DNA from: Galerina marginata
Taxonomy: Eukaryota; Basidiomycota; Agaricomycetes; Agaricales; Galerinaceae
Length of the DNA stretch: 64,000 nucleotides
Direction of reading: 5' to 3'
Assembly: GCA_023014335.1 (NCBI GenBank)
Contig: JAECYW010000006.1
Coordinates: forward strand, 2,108,001 to 2,172,000
The notes beneath the pieces are model-generated. The model was not told where the DNA came from. It made no database searches and was given only the letters and a program-made list of their open reading frames with translations. Positions 35,701 through 46,213 of this stretch are shown here, piece after piece (position 1 is the stretch's first letter; every line of letters begins with the position of its first letter). A program made the position numbers and the translations under genes.

Positions 35701-38700
35701 GAAATGCGCTTTCTCTATGATATCCCATCAAGAACTCTCCGCACAGCAAGTTGCATCATATTTAATGGACTATGAGGATCACTTTACAAGTCACCTTTAC
35801 CGAAACTTATATTGGACGAGTTTTGAGGCATTGATTGATCGAGAACAACCCAGTCCCGAGTGTTACCAATCACTAAAATTAAACAATGCAGACGCATCAA
35901 TAGCCAAAGAATCAGACCATAATTTGACTGACTTGGAAGACGAACTCGATGAATCCGACATAGAAAACATTCTTGAACATGACCTAGACGAATCGAATGA
36001 GAACGACGTGAGCCACAATGAAACTGCTGATGAGGAAGTGACAATAGCCGTCCAGCCCTCCGGAGATCTGATTGCAAAAGCCACCCAAGTTGCTGACTAT
36101 CAACTAAGAGATGAAAGGTTAAATGAATCATCTGTATGGGACTTTATTTCAATGTTTGACAAGGTTCCAAAAAGCCGGCAGACTCGAGGTAAGAAAAAAA
36201 ATGGTGATAATTCTGAAAGCAATGATGAGTTTGACGATGATGAAACCATCAGCACCAATAATGCGGAAAAATACCTCAGTAGCAACAGACAAAGGAAAGA
36301 ATGGTTTTCCTTCGCTTCCGAACACATTGAAAGCCAAACGCACTGTCTATCCATGCGAACACATGAAAAGAAATTTGTCCTGGTGCCTATTGGTCCAGCA
36401 ATTCCACGTCGCGATCAAAAGGAGATATATGCACGGTATTGTCGACTCATGTTAATTTTCTTCAAACCATGGAGGCATGCATCTGATCTACGTTCTGTTG
36501 GACAAAAATGGGAAGACGCCTTTGAAATGTACATCCAAAATTGTCCTCCTGACATTAGAAAAAAATTAGATAACATGCAAATCTTGCATGAATGCCGCGA
36601 CAGCGGAAACGACCACTTTGCAGAGCGCCGCAATCGACGTAGCCGCCGTTACAACATTTCACCTGAAATGATCAATGCACGTATTAACAATGGTGATGAT
36701 TTTGGAGGAGCTGACCCTTCAGTAATCTTAGAGCATTTAGAATCCATCGCATCTTCCAATTCTGAACGTATAGCAAGAAGTCAGGACACTGTAATTGACT
36801 GCCTCTTTCATGCAGAGAATAGTGGCATGTTTGATAGCCCGTTGGAAAGAGGGCCACAGCTTAGTTCTGACCCCAGACACGAAATTCATACATACGATCT
36901 TACACTAGAAGAGCAGTGGAAAACTGAATATGAGAAACGCCGTGATCAGTGGAAAAAAAAAGTAGCCGTCTCACCAAATGCTAGTACAGAACCTGATAAT
37001 ATTGCAAGCCACAGACAACAATATCTAAATGATGGTTCAGCTTTCCGAGATGCAGCGGAAGAACAAAGTATTAACCCAACTATCGCACAAGATATACCTC
37101 CAACCACCACGGAGAATCCTGTTGATATTGAAGAAATGATAACAGAATTCACACTAAATGCAGAACAAGCACGAGCGTTCAGGATTATTTGCGAACAAAG
37201 TTTGCATAAACATCCTGACCCGCTAAAAATGTACATTGGAGGAGCAGGAGGCACAGGAAAATCCCGAGTAATAAACGCACTTAGAGAATTTTTTATCCGA
37301 AGAGGGCAAGAACGACGCTTTCGGCTAGCATCATACACTGGCGTTGCGGCAAAAAATATCTCCGGAATGACAGTGCATTCTGCTCTGAGTCTCAGTCAGC
37401 ACAAAAAAGGAGACGCAGATGGAAAAACGCGCCGTGACTTAACTGCAATGTGGGAAGGAGTAGATTTTTTTTTCATTGACGAAATTTCAATGATTGGATG
37501 TAAAATGCTTTATCAAATTAGCGAAGCACTAATAGAGGCCAAAGGAAATGCATTACCATTTGGAGGTATCAACTTTATAGTCGCCGGAGACTTTGCGCAA
37601 CTTCCACCAATAGGCGAGAACCGACTGACTGCATCAATAGATACTTCACAGACTCGACAAACATCTAAACATGGCCAAGAAAATGTCTTTGGAAAACTTC
37701 TCTGGTTATCTATAAACAAAGTCGTCATTTTAAAGCAAAGCATGCGGCAAGCGGGACCTGAAAATGCACCGTTAGTCGACTTATTGAGCCGACTGCGAGA
37801 AGGAAGATGTACACGCGAAGATTATGATCTGCTGTCAAGTCGCGTGCTCCAGAACACAAATGTTGATTGGGAAAAATGGAAGGACACTCCAATTATTATA
37901 TCTGAAAATGCCCAAAAAGACGCCCTCAATATTCGCGCCACGGAAGCCTTTGCACGACAAACAAATCAGCCCTTGCATTGGTATCATGCAATAGATACTC
38001 ACCAGCGCAACATCGTGACTGATCCAACTCTAAAAGCGTACCTGGAGAAACTGAATTCAGGTACCACTAACCAGAGACTTGGTAAAATACCGCTGGTAAT
38101 CGGAATGCCTGTGATGATAGCGCAAAATTATGACGTCGAAGGCGGAATTGTTAATGGGTGCACCGGTATTCTAAAGAAGATCCGTTATCAAAAAGATGCC
38201 CAAGGAAATCGATACGCAACTTCATGTGTAGTTGAAAGTAGTACAATCACAGGTGCACCATTATCAACATTGGAACGTAACCAAGCCGTTGTGCTTCAAG
38301 ATACCACTGATATGTCATTCAGACACCCTCATTCAGGCAAAAAATGCACAATTCGAAGGACTCAGCTTCCAATTCTTCCCGCATTTGCTATGACGGCCCA
38401 TAAAGCGCAAGGACAATCAATGGAGAAAGCTCTCGTCGATTTGGAAAGTTGCAAGGGCACTGAATCCCCCTATGTCATGGTTTCACGAGTAACCTCCCTA
38501 CAAGGATTACTCATCCTTCGTCCGTTTAAACCCTCGAGAATACAATGCCGTCTGTCACAGGACACAAGAAAAGAATTCAAACGACTAGAAAAACTCAGGT
38601 TGCAAACAATTGTTGAGACTGGAACGACGGAGGAAAAGGCTGAGGCGCAAATCTTGCTGACATCACCGCACCGTTCTCACGCCACATTCAACCGAAACCA

Positions 38701-38767
38701 TTTTGCAGGCCCAAACCATGGTCTCCTGCATTCTCGAAAATCTCTTCTTTTACGAGACCTTATGTAA
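29704..38767 (+). mobile_element. Helitron, interrupted by a 2.46 kb insertion
   Basis: Helitrons are rolling-circle DNA transposons whose long Rep-helicase gene is seen here over 9 kb. The gene has a short first exon, then one huge exon in two pieces around the insertion at 31274-33736. Only the coding part is bounded here. The true ends, 5' TC and a 3' hairpin followed by CTRR, were not found by eye. There are no long terminal repeats or target duplications, as expected for this class. The coding frame is otherwise free of stops, so the element was probably active recently. Confidence 0.85.
29704..38767 (+). pseudogene. Helitron Rep-helicase gene, split by an insertion
   Basis: Exon 29704-30046 and exon 30096-31273 join through a 49-nt intron (GTGAGA to TTCCAG). 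The frame resumes at 33737 and runs to a stop at 38767. The N-terminal part carries Cys pairs (CASCAESILCTNCH) and a domain ending IPDELKDLTVIEEAMIARCR (DUF6570-like, as in many fungal Helitrons). The Rep part has the HUH motif HCHMIIWLEGA (about 35030) and the paired tyrosines in YYITNYITK (about 35560). The Pif1-like helicase has Walker A GGAGGTGKS (about 37240), Walker B FFIDEISMIG, VAGDFAQLPPIG, SMRQAG and TAHKAQGQS. These would nick, unwind and rejoin DNA during rolling-circle transposition. Left of the insertion the frame reads QRGLKGHIII and right of it YPQHPSEIAKLLPPSL. Relatives have these two parts adjacent, so only the insertion breaks the gene. Confidence 0.85.
31274..33736 (+). 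mobile_element. Repeat family copy A, inserted in the Helitron gene
   Basis: This 2463-nt GC-rich block interrupts the Helitron frame. It begins at TTACGAGTCCTATTTATAGG (31272 on), and a matching inverted GGACTCGTAA occurs at 33690-33699, giving a 10-bp inverted repeat; 37 nt then separate that from the point where the Helitron frame resumes. Its head and the segment 31696-31807 recur, inverted, near 40.1-41.3 kb. No protein family is recognisable; short open frames here are broken and GC-rich. The class is unknown, and no target-site duplication is clear. It is presumably non-autonomous. Confidence 0.6.
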
Positions 38768-40095
38768 TAAGGAACTCGTCCTTACCTTCAGAACCGAACA
38801 ACTTTCGTTTGCAGTTTTATTACCCGGATAATTTGTGCTTGATTGTGCAATTCCGGTTATTAGAAACCCGAGCCGGTTGTTCTGCTAAACGTTACAAGAA
38901 AGCGCAATGGCGACTCTACAACTCTGTTCAACTCCGTCCCTCTTTTTCTTTATCTGTCCTCATGATCATTTCCCAATGCTTGTGTCTAATGAGCTCCGTG
39001 CATATTCCTGCTATTGTGCCGATGCAAAGGGATAATAGGTGTCGTTGAGGAGCAGGTAAGGGTGGTGTCGTTGGATAGAGGCGAGAAGACGCAACGGAGA
39101 TTCAAACAAGTCTCCAGCTGGGGAAACTAAAGCGACAAAGAAAAGATGTACGGCTGAACCCGCTGGTGGCACTCGAGCAGAGAGAGCCAGGAACATGATA
39201 ATGGTGGCAGCTAAAACTGTAGGTGATGGTGAATAATACTACGGAAGGACTCTCGTTGTTTGGGACCTCACCATCGTCTATGCTTTTCGCGTCGTAGGAT
39301 CAGAAGCTCTTCGTGGCGGCATTCAGTAACTCGACGCTGCTTTTCCAGAGGTCCGCGCAAGATAATCATTTGCTGAATAGGTCGTGAATAGGTCGCGTTA
39401 GCGTTGCAGAAGGCTGGATCTAAGTATACAAAGTTAGTATGCTCTCTTGGCATGTTGCCGTCTGTTGCTGTCGACGATTAAGACTAGAATCTGCTATACA
39501 TGGTGGGAAAGGAGCAGGAGTTTTTATTTTGACAGCAGTAAATGGATGGTTTGACAGCGTGTATGCCATGAATCCGAACTGGGGAGTTTGATTTGATACT
39601 ATCTTCATACTAGAAAACTGTGCACCTTGCAGCCTGCGCTAAGTTTCCTTTCTGCCATTGATCTAGTGGAACATGGCGACGAGAGATTACTGGGACTCGA
39701 CAGACGCTGAGTTCGCCCGGTAGACTCAGCTGGGGCTTCGTGTTGGGCTTTTGACGGTGATGGCAGAGGCTATGCGTTGATAGTCGCGGCTGAGCATTCT
39801 GTTGGCTTTTGCGCTCTTTTCGACAGCTCTCATGTCGGTGGAGTGATAAAGTCGGGGGCTTCAAGTTCTTAAATGCTCCTTTGAGAGATGACACGTTACT
39901 AGGGCCAAGGGTTACAGAGCCGTTTTACAACATACCGACCATTCTCCTTGTCGGGCTTGTCTGTTATGCACTTGCTGAGCTTCTTGAATTCAATTGACCG
40001 TATTCTGGAGATGTCATAACGACCGTGGCGACTAATTCGATGAGTGGCAGCGGTGGAAAAAGGGAAAAAAAAAAAGGAGAGAAGGGGCCGCATCA
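38768..40095. other. Right flank of the Helitron, no supported gene
   Basis: Should contain the 3' end of the Helitron, but no convincing hairpin plus CTRR terminus was identified. Open frames are short and lack motifs. Confidence 0.4.
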
Positions 40096-41278
40096 CCCAC
40101 GTCGCTGCCCGAGGTGGTGGAGGTGGTGTGGCTGCTTCGGCTACGTCGGTAGAAGTGGACAGCGTCGATCATAACCACGGGTTGAGGAGGCGGACGCGGG
40201 GCTACTTGCGAGAATCAGTTCTCTCAAACGGCCACGAAGCCCAAAAAGAGAGAAAGAGGGAAGCCAGGTGGACGGAGTTGATAGGTAACGTTTACTGGGT
40301 ACTCACCTACGTGGCGGCCCATTGTAACCGCCCAAGTTGGTTTCCTCTTTTCGCCTTCGCACTGAGCAAAGAAGGTATGTCTGTCGTCGCTGTGGTTGTT
40401 TGCATTACAGCTATGTATCCCGCAGCATATTTATTTGCTAGGATGTAGGTGCTCGCGATGGCTGTTGAGACCGGGAGACGAGCACGCGAGGCAGGGCGTA
40501 GGTGGTAGCGATCAAGCGAGATGGGGCCATGTCGGCACTCACGATGGGGCTGGATCAAGCAATCGGCGCCCAGTTGGGACTTGTAGATAGAGACCACTAT
40601 CGAGGCCTACATTGAACAGCATTGATGGGCGTTGTTCGAGGATGCACTCACCTTCTTCCTGGGCCTACTGAAAACCGCGTTAGTGGGACGTCGATGCAGG
40701 TGGAGGAGGCAACAACGGTGGTGCGGCATGGAGGACGCTATAGTGATAGGGCGTCGTCATTCCCGTCAATGGCGTTGAGGTTGTGGAGGCAGTGTGATCG
40801 AGGCAGCCACGTTGACGATGTGGGGCCGGTCGACTCTGTACACGGCGGTCGACGAGGCGGACGCTGACCTGTATTAGCCTGACGTGGCGCGGCGTCGCCT
40901 GCATCGACAATGTAGGAGGGTGTGCACTACATGGCCAGTCCCTTGACCTAAATATAAGTAAGCCAACAATCCTCGATATAATGTACGCACTTCTGCACCC
41001 AAGAACAATAACCCAGTCCCATTGTGCCTTACTCGACTTGGACCCATGCAAGGTCTATATATTGGTCATTGTCTGTTTGGTTAGGAGACAGGTGGCCAGT
41101 GGAGACGCGACGGTGCAAGCGGAAGTGGGATTGGTGGTGCCAGTGGGAGTTTGAAGTCGAACACCGACGACGACGGAAATAGAAGCGAGGTTAAAAATAA
41201 GTCAGGGCTTTGCCTGCGTAACGAAATTTGGCTGGATCCGGACAATAAAATAATGAGCACTATAAATAGGACTTGTAA
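40096..41278 (-). repeat. Repeat family copy B (inverted)
   Basis: Read on the minus strand, the head at 41278 is TTACAAGTCCTATTTATAG, then CTTCTATTTCCGTC and GTCGGTGTTC as in copy A. Near the other end CCGCGTCCGCCTCCTCAAC and GCAGCCACACCA (40096-40205) match copy A 31696-31807. The distance between these landmarks is about 1140 nt here against about 490 nt in copy A, so one copy has a large indel. It may extend left of 40096; the end is not resolved. Confidence 0.6.
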
Positions 41279-42122
41279 TCGTTGCAAGAAATGCTTCTGT
41301 TCCTGTCACGAAGGGAGGTGTTGGGGTCGAATAACGGAAATCCAGCACTGTATGGTCATCTCACAAAAAATCGCGTGTATTTTATATTCTCTGGATGTAC
41401 TGTCACTGGCAATTTAAATTAGCCGTTCACAAAGTGGACTTGTTCGAACGACGAATAGTCGACAAAGACAACTTGGACTTATGGTCAGAAAATATAGAGT
41501 AGTGGTCATAATTAAGCAAATATAATACATCCATAAAGTATTTGACAAGTTGAAAAAAGTAACCATCGAACATGAAACGAAGTGATTATCCTTCGATGGT
41601 ACTGTCACTGTGGATAAGCTGCGGTCCAAATTCACGGGCCATTGAAAACAGTGGTTGGACAAAAAACGAGGGAGAAGGTCTAATTATATGCTGCGATGTT
41701 CTCATCAATGGGACTTCTTGCTTTTCTAGGCAGTTGTTACACCATATATTTCCTGATTTGTCGCTGTGTGATGATTAAAAGAGCGATCATTTCAAGTATT
41801 TAAAAACTCACAAAACTGGCGTAACTTGAAAGGTTCTGCAAATCATGCATGAGAAAAGTAGCTTTGCAAGTTCGCACATTGAAAGCAACTTTGTACGAGT
41901 TGGATGGTCGATGAATTGCTAATATAGAATGGTTGTGAGCTTGGGTAATATAGCTTAGACGATGCTAATCACCTTTGTAATTGCTCTCATCGCATATATA
42001 TCCCATTTATTGTTGGCTATCGCTGTTTCAAACATGAAGTTTATTTTATGGACATGGTCTATTATCTTTTTTATCCTTGATTTTTGCTTGTGGTGACATA
42101 TCAGCAACGCTCAAATTGTATA
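41279..42122. other. AT-rich intergenic stretch, nothing recognised
   Basis: No gene, repeat copy or RNA gene is supported. It includes the 3' flank of the RING gene. Confidence 0.4.
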
Positions 42123-42703
42123 TTAATAAAAATATAGGGTGCTCACTATCTTTAACGCAAATATATGGTCTTTAATCTCGTCATCGCTTGGTGCGTCGGA
42201 CTGATTGGCGATGGATTCTAACACCTGCATACCGATCTGATAGATGGCGTCACGTAAAAGAGTCTTGAAAGCTGTTAGTTATGCGTATTTCTATGTAGTG
42301 TGAGGGGTTATGCGTACCACTGGCATCATAACCAAGGAACGTGATTCTGCGCCAATACGCTCGCTATACCCAGTTGAGTCTGTATCCAGAATTGACGCCA
42401 TATTAGATATAATGAAGTCAATACGGCGAAGTATTTCAATTGCAGGAATGTGCTTGATCGTTGTTTCAACAGGAACACGGCATTTTGGGCAGGTAATTGG
42501 TGTATTCTTTTTGAAAGTTAATGACCAATTGCGATAGCACTCTGTGCAGAAAACATGTCCGCATCTCTGTAAACTAGAGCATATGTCAGACATATTGAAG
42601 ACGATCTATACTTGGGGCGTAGTTACCATTCAGTTAATGATAGCTTTTCAAGGCATATATCGCAGGTAAGGCTTGAGATGATTTGTTGTGTGAGCGTGTC
42701 CAT
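42123..42703 (-). CDS. Small RING-finger (C3HC4) protein, probable E3 ubiquitin ligase
   Basis: Three exons (42703-42627, 42573-42318, 42263-42123) join in frame into 157 residues. The RING is complete: Cys14, Cys17, Cys30, His32, Cys35, Cys38, Cys54 and Cys57, in the order C-x2-C, C-x-H-x2-C-x2-C, C-x2-C (CDIC, CGHVFCTEC, CPKC). RING domains bring an E2 to a substrate. The C-terminal half is helical (LRRIDFIISNMASIL; LLRDAIYQIGMQVLESIANQ) with an acidic end and no transmembrane segment. The start ATG 42703 lies only 47 nt after the stop of the membrane-protein gene on the same strand. An alternative is one fused gene: an intron from 42761 to just before the RING would also keep frame, giving a membrane-anchored RING protein. 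Confidence 0.65.
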
Positions 42704-42750
42704 GTAGTCGTGTGGCTGCATTCATTAAACACAGTGGGAACGATGCAGTA

Positions 42751-43655
42751 TTAAAAGAAAAAGTACCCCATACCAAATAGTTTGGCGTGTCCGAGCAGGT
42801 GCAGAAAGAAGGCTATGATGAGAGTATATAAGCAGAATATAACTGCAAGAGCATGCGATGAACTTGCCGTAAAGTTGAGTGCTGCCCTCATTGTTGATAA
42901 CACGAGTGCTATTTGCCTCAGCTGTTCCTTTAGTATTGATTGATCGTGCTCCCAGAATTGGCTGATGTCCAAAATAGTAGGGTAGGCATCACGAATAAAC
43001 TGATAGAATGAGGTCGAAGGTTGATTTAAATGTTGCAGGTATTATGACCATAGACGTACCATTTCTAGCCTCTGAGATTCCGTCGTGAATACCATATCCT
43101 CTTCATCTTCGTTCTCAGAATCCGTGTCGTCAAGTTCATTATCAGCGTCAAACATGTTCTCAAAAGGCCCGGGCTGAACATCAAAAATAGGAAGATTAAT
43201 GAGATACGATTCAGGCTCTATTTCTGCCATAGGTTGGTCTAAGAATACGTCAGATTATTGAAGTTTTGATGAGTGATAAATGACGTACACTGATACCCAG
43301 GTGGTATTGGAGGTTTCAGAACAATAGTCAACACGAGAGTTGAGAAACAGGATGCGAAGAGTCCAAGAACGATGCTGTCAAGAGTATTGAGAAGAAGCTG
43401 ACATAATTGATGATAGGTACCAATGTCATTCCGTTCCGTGAATTAAGTTCACACTCACACGCTTCTGTCGTCCATATTGTGCTTACGGCTTGTTGTTTTG
43501 TCGGCTTGCAGAGTAGTAAGGAAATACGCAGTGATCTCAACAATTGGTTGACTGGTGTCACCTGAATAAGATTAGTTGCGTAGCACTATTCGGGCATTGT
43601 AATGGAACACTTACATATTTTAATTATGATTCGAATGTTCTCTTGTGCCTGATTC
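42751..43655 (-). CDS. Membrane protein of unknown family, 5' end unresolved
   Basis: Five exons (43655-43615, 43561-43459, 43374-43289, 43238-43060, 42999-42751) join in frame with standard donors (GTAAGT, GTGAGT, GTACGT). One hydrophobic helix is VIVLGLFASCFSTLVLTIVL, another is LAVIFCLYTLIIAFFLHLLG near the C-terminus. Between them lies an acidic stretch (ADNELDDTDSENEDEEDM). The order and spacing suggest two membrane passes with an acidic loop. The first exon with an ATG was not found. The frame ends MGYFFF stop, just before the RING gene, which may be a partner or a fused part. I recognise no family. Confidence 0.45.
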
Positions 43656-44237
43656 CTACACTATAATGTGGGCGTCGGTTGCTGGAGCCGATTTACTTGT
43701 GAAAGAATTAAACTGTATTGGTCATTCCTTGTTGATGAAGAGAAATCTCAGTCTGGGTCCAAGCTAAAAAATATTTCATACTAACTAGTTAGGGTGCATT
43801 AAAGCCTTAGGGGGTTCTAATGAGAGAGAGAGGGTTAGATAGATGATTGGACGTTCACCACTTGAGATGACCCATGACAGATGGATTTGACACAAATGGT
43901 GCAGTTCGTTCAGGGTTGATCGGAAAGCCCATTGTTTATTTATATACAATGGACGTTGTCAGATCCATACAGATGTCGTTTTGGTTCAAGGCAGGTATGA
44001 CGTGTTTTTTAGATTACTTTGTTTTTGGTGTCTGGTTTTTTGAAAATGGCTTGTTGGGATATATTGATTTTACTGGTGGGTGGTAAAGTACGAACAGGTT
44101 TTTTGATGTCTACTTATTGGTTTTGAGGGTGCTTGGGAACGTATATTTGTTTTGGATGACATAATGACATGATATCATTTAAGTGGAGCAGTGGCGGTGA
44201 ATGATGAGTTCCTAAAAGGTCTGACATTAGGCAACAG

Positions 44238-44406
44238 CATGGGATAACCCACGGGTATGCTCAACTGAGGCGATGTTGAGTGAGAGATGCGACTTCGAAA
44301 GCGCTCATGCGACGCATGACATTCTCTCACTTAGTCAGCCTCAGTTGAGCCCTTATTCATTGCACTCATAGGTCACAACTGTCAACATGGGATAAACCAC
44401 GGGTAT
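44238..44406. repeat. Hairpin flanked by 21-nt direct repeats (MITE-like)
   Basis: GCTCAACTGAGGC (44259-44271) and GCCTCAGTTGAGC (44338-44350) form a perfect 13-bp inverted repeat, with further pairing of GAGTGAGAG and CTCTCACTT inside it. Outside, CATGGGATAA-M-CCACGGGTAT occurs at 44238-44258 and 44386-44406 (M marks the single mismatch). The layout is that of a small non-autonomous element or its footprint. Confidence 0.5.
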
Positions 44407-44689
44407 CTCAGCACCTACTCGCGCCTGTGCCTATCTGCACTAAAGTTCACGAGTATGTAATGCGTTCCCCTACCCAGACTTATTGGTACCCCACGCATGG
44501 CCTGCATGGGCTTACCCATCAAAACAAGGCTGAGAACAGCCAAAACGGCCAAGAAATGAGTGAAATACTGATTTCGATGAATTTTACTAAATCAAATGTA
44601 GCTTATTCGTTTCTGGGCCAAAAAATATGATCTTGGGCTTATTTTAAAGGCTATGAGTATGCAAATTTTTACCCGTACTGGTACCTGTC

Positions 44690-44757
44690 AGTACCCATAC
44701 CCATGACCCATGTGGATACAATCGTAGGCATGAGTATGGGTATGGGTATGGCCCAGC
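44690..44757. repeat. Palindromic GGGTAT repeat
   Basis: CCCATACCCATG at the left and CATGAGTATGGGTATGGG at the right form an imperfect palindrome around a 26-nt centre. Related GGGTA words recur upstream to about 44400. Confidence 0.4.
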
Positions 44758-44918
44758 GTACCTGGGGTTTATCTTTTCCAATCACTAAGTTACATTCCAA
44801 AAGAATTTGCATATGTATGTATGGTGGAATCGGTAGAATAAAAAATCTGTCTGTTTTTTGCGTACCATATTGTAGTATGGTGGATAATATTCATATCAAG
44901 AAATATTGCTAGTCATAA

Positions 44919-46213
44919 TCAAGCGTAGTTAAAAGGACTAATGTAGGTAGAAGCAGATGATGCGACCAATGTAGTGGCTTCCTTTTTAAAGGTGTAGAAG
45001 ATATAGATATCTGACAGTGTACCATCATTGCTTAGCACATCACCATTGTTCATGGGCTTTAAGCTCTGAAGGATTGTGTATTGGGTGGCATCTGAATCAA
45101 TATTAGTGATTTTACAGAGCCAATAATAAGTATAAATACCTTTGACTGAACATAACATTTCCCAGAATTCTGGGGCAATGTCAGAACCATAAAGCCAATT
45201 TATATTGTTTGGGGAAGGAGGGAAAGTGAGCTCCACTTCTTCATAATGGATTGGCACTTCATCTCCATCGACATAGATAGTGAAGGTGGTTAGAGGACTC
45301 AATGCAAAGGGTGAAACTAATTGCACGAAGCCTTGGAGAAATGGAAGGATTGTGTGAGACGTCTGTTGATAGTAGTTTCTGCCAGAGGGTGGTGATGGAA
45401 GTGGAGCGAGCTGAATGGTTTGAGATTGTTGTATTTCCGAGTCTGACCTGGCAAGATTTATGCATGGGGTAGGAAAGGGCCAGAGGTCATTTTGAAGCGA
45501 AATGGTAATATATGTGGTACCATTGAGCAAGTTTGTTGGATATTCACGATTTTGAGTTGAAGAAGGCTGCGTGGGCTGTTCAGACAATGTAAGGTGGTCG
45601 TAGGATTTTTTTTGGGTGCTTATCCCATGGGTTAAGAGTTGGAGAACTAGTCAAAGATTTAATATCCGTTGGTATGACCAATGAATAAATGACTTACTTT
45701 CTCTTCCTTTGCTGGTATCACGTAATTGCTGAAGTCGACTTCCAACCTGCTTTGGCGTCCTTCGTTTTCCTGTCTTTACAAGAATGTAATCGGAGATATA
45801 CTTGTATCTCTTAGGAAATGGCCTATCAGTATTTGAGTCTGCAGAATATTCTGCATGATATTCGTTCAGTCCTGTTAAAAACGTAAATTCCATTGTACTA
45901 ATAAAAGACGCAAGAGAATACCTTCCAACAAAGCTGCTTCTCTGATTGAAGTGGTTAAAGTTAAAACTTGATATGCAAGTTTGTATCGAGAACAGACTTA
46001 CAGAACAGCTGACCAGACTGCTTCTCCTTTTCCTATGACTGTTTTCCATGTCTTTCGGCCAGTGGCAACAAACTGGGCAGCATGTTGGGATTTCTCCTCA
46101 TCAGTTGCGGTAAGCATTAGACCGTCCACAGTTGTGGACATCCACATGCAATTTTGAGTCTCCCTCGATAAAGGATAGTCGATGTGTGTTGGCAGTTGAT
46201 TTGGTCCAGGCAT
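44919..46213 (-). CDS. TEA/ATTS-domain transcription factor
   Basis: Five exons (46213-46002, 45941-45922, 45871-45698, 45646-45140, 45091-44919) give 361 residues. The TEA domain spans roughly residues 58-126: EAVWSAVLEAALLEGLNEYH, then FPKRYKYISDYILVKTGKRR and TPKQVGSRLQQLRDT. The VWS start and the TGKxRTxKQVxSxxQxL end are the hallmarks of this DNA-binding domain (AbaA, Tec1, TEAD), which reads CATTCC-like sites. Exon 2 is only 20 nt and lies inside the domain. The C-terminal part is rich in aromatic and acidic residues (FTIYVDGDEVPIHYEEVELT). The last intron (48 nt) has no stop and is a multiple of three, so it may be retained. The regulated genes are unknown. Confidence 0.85.

Larger units (their letters stand above)
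43656..44918. other. Intergenic with hairpin and palindromic repeats
   Basis: Holds the unresolved 5' part of the membrane-protein gene at its left, a hairpin flanked by direct repeats (44238-44406) and a GGGTAT palindrome (44690-44757). No gene is supported. Confidence 0.4.

Noticed and set aside
38840..39060. Possible Helitron 3' terminus (CTAA after a CCGG pair near 38880)
   Set aside because: The CCGG words are self-complementary and give no real hairpin of the expected 16-20 bp. Without a second copy the end cannot be fixed.
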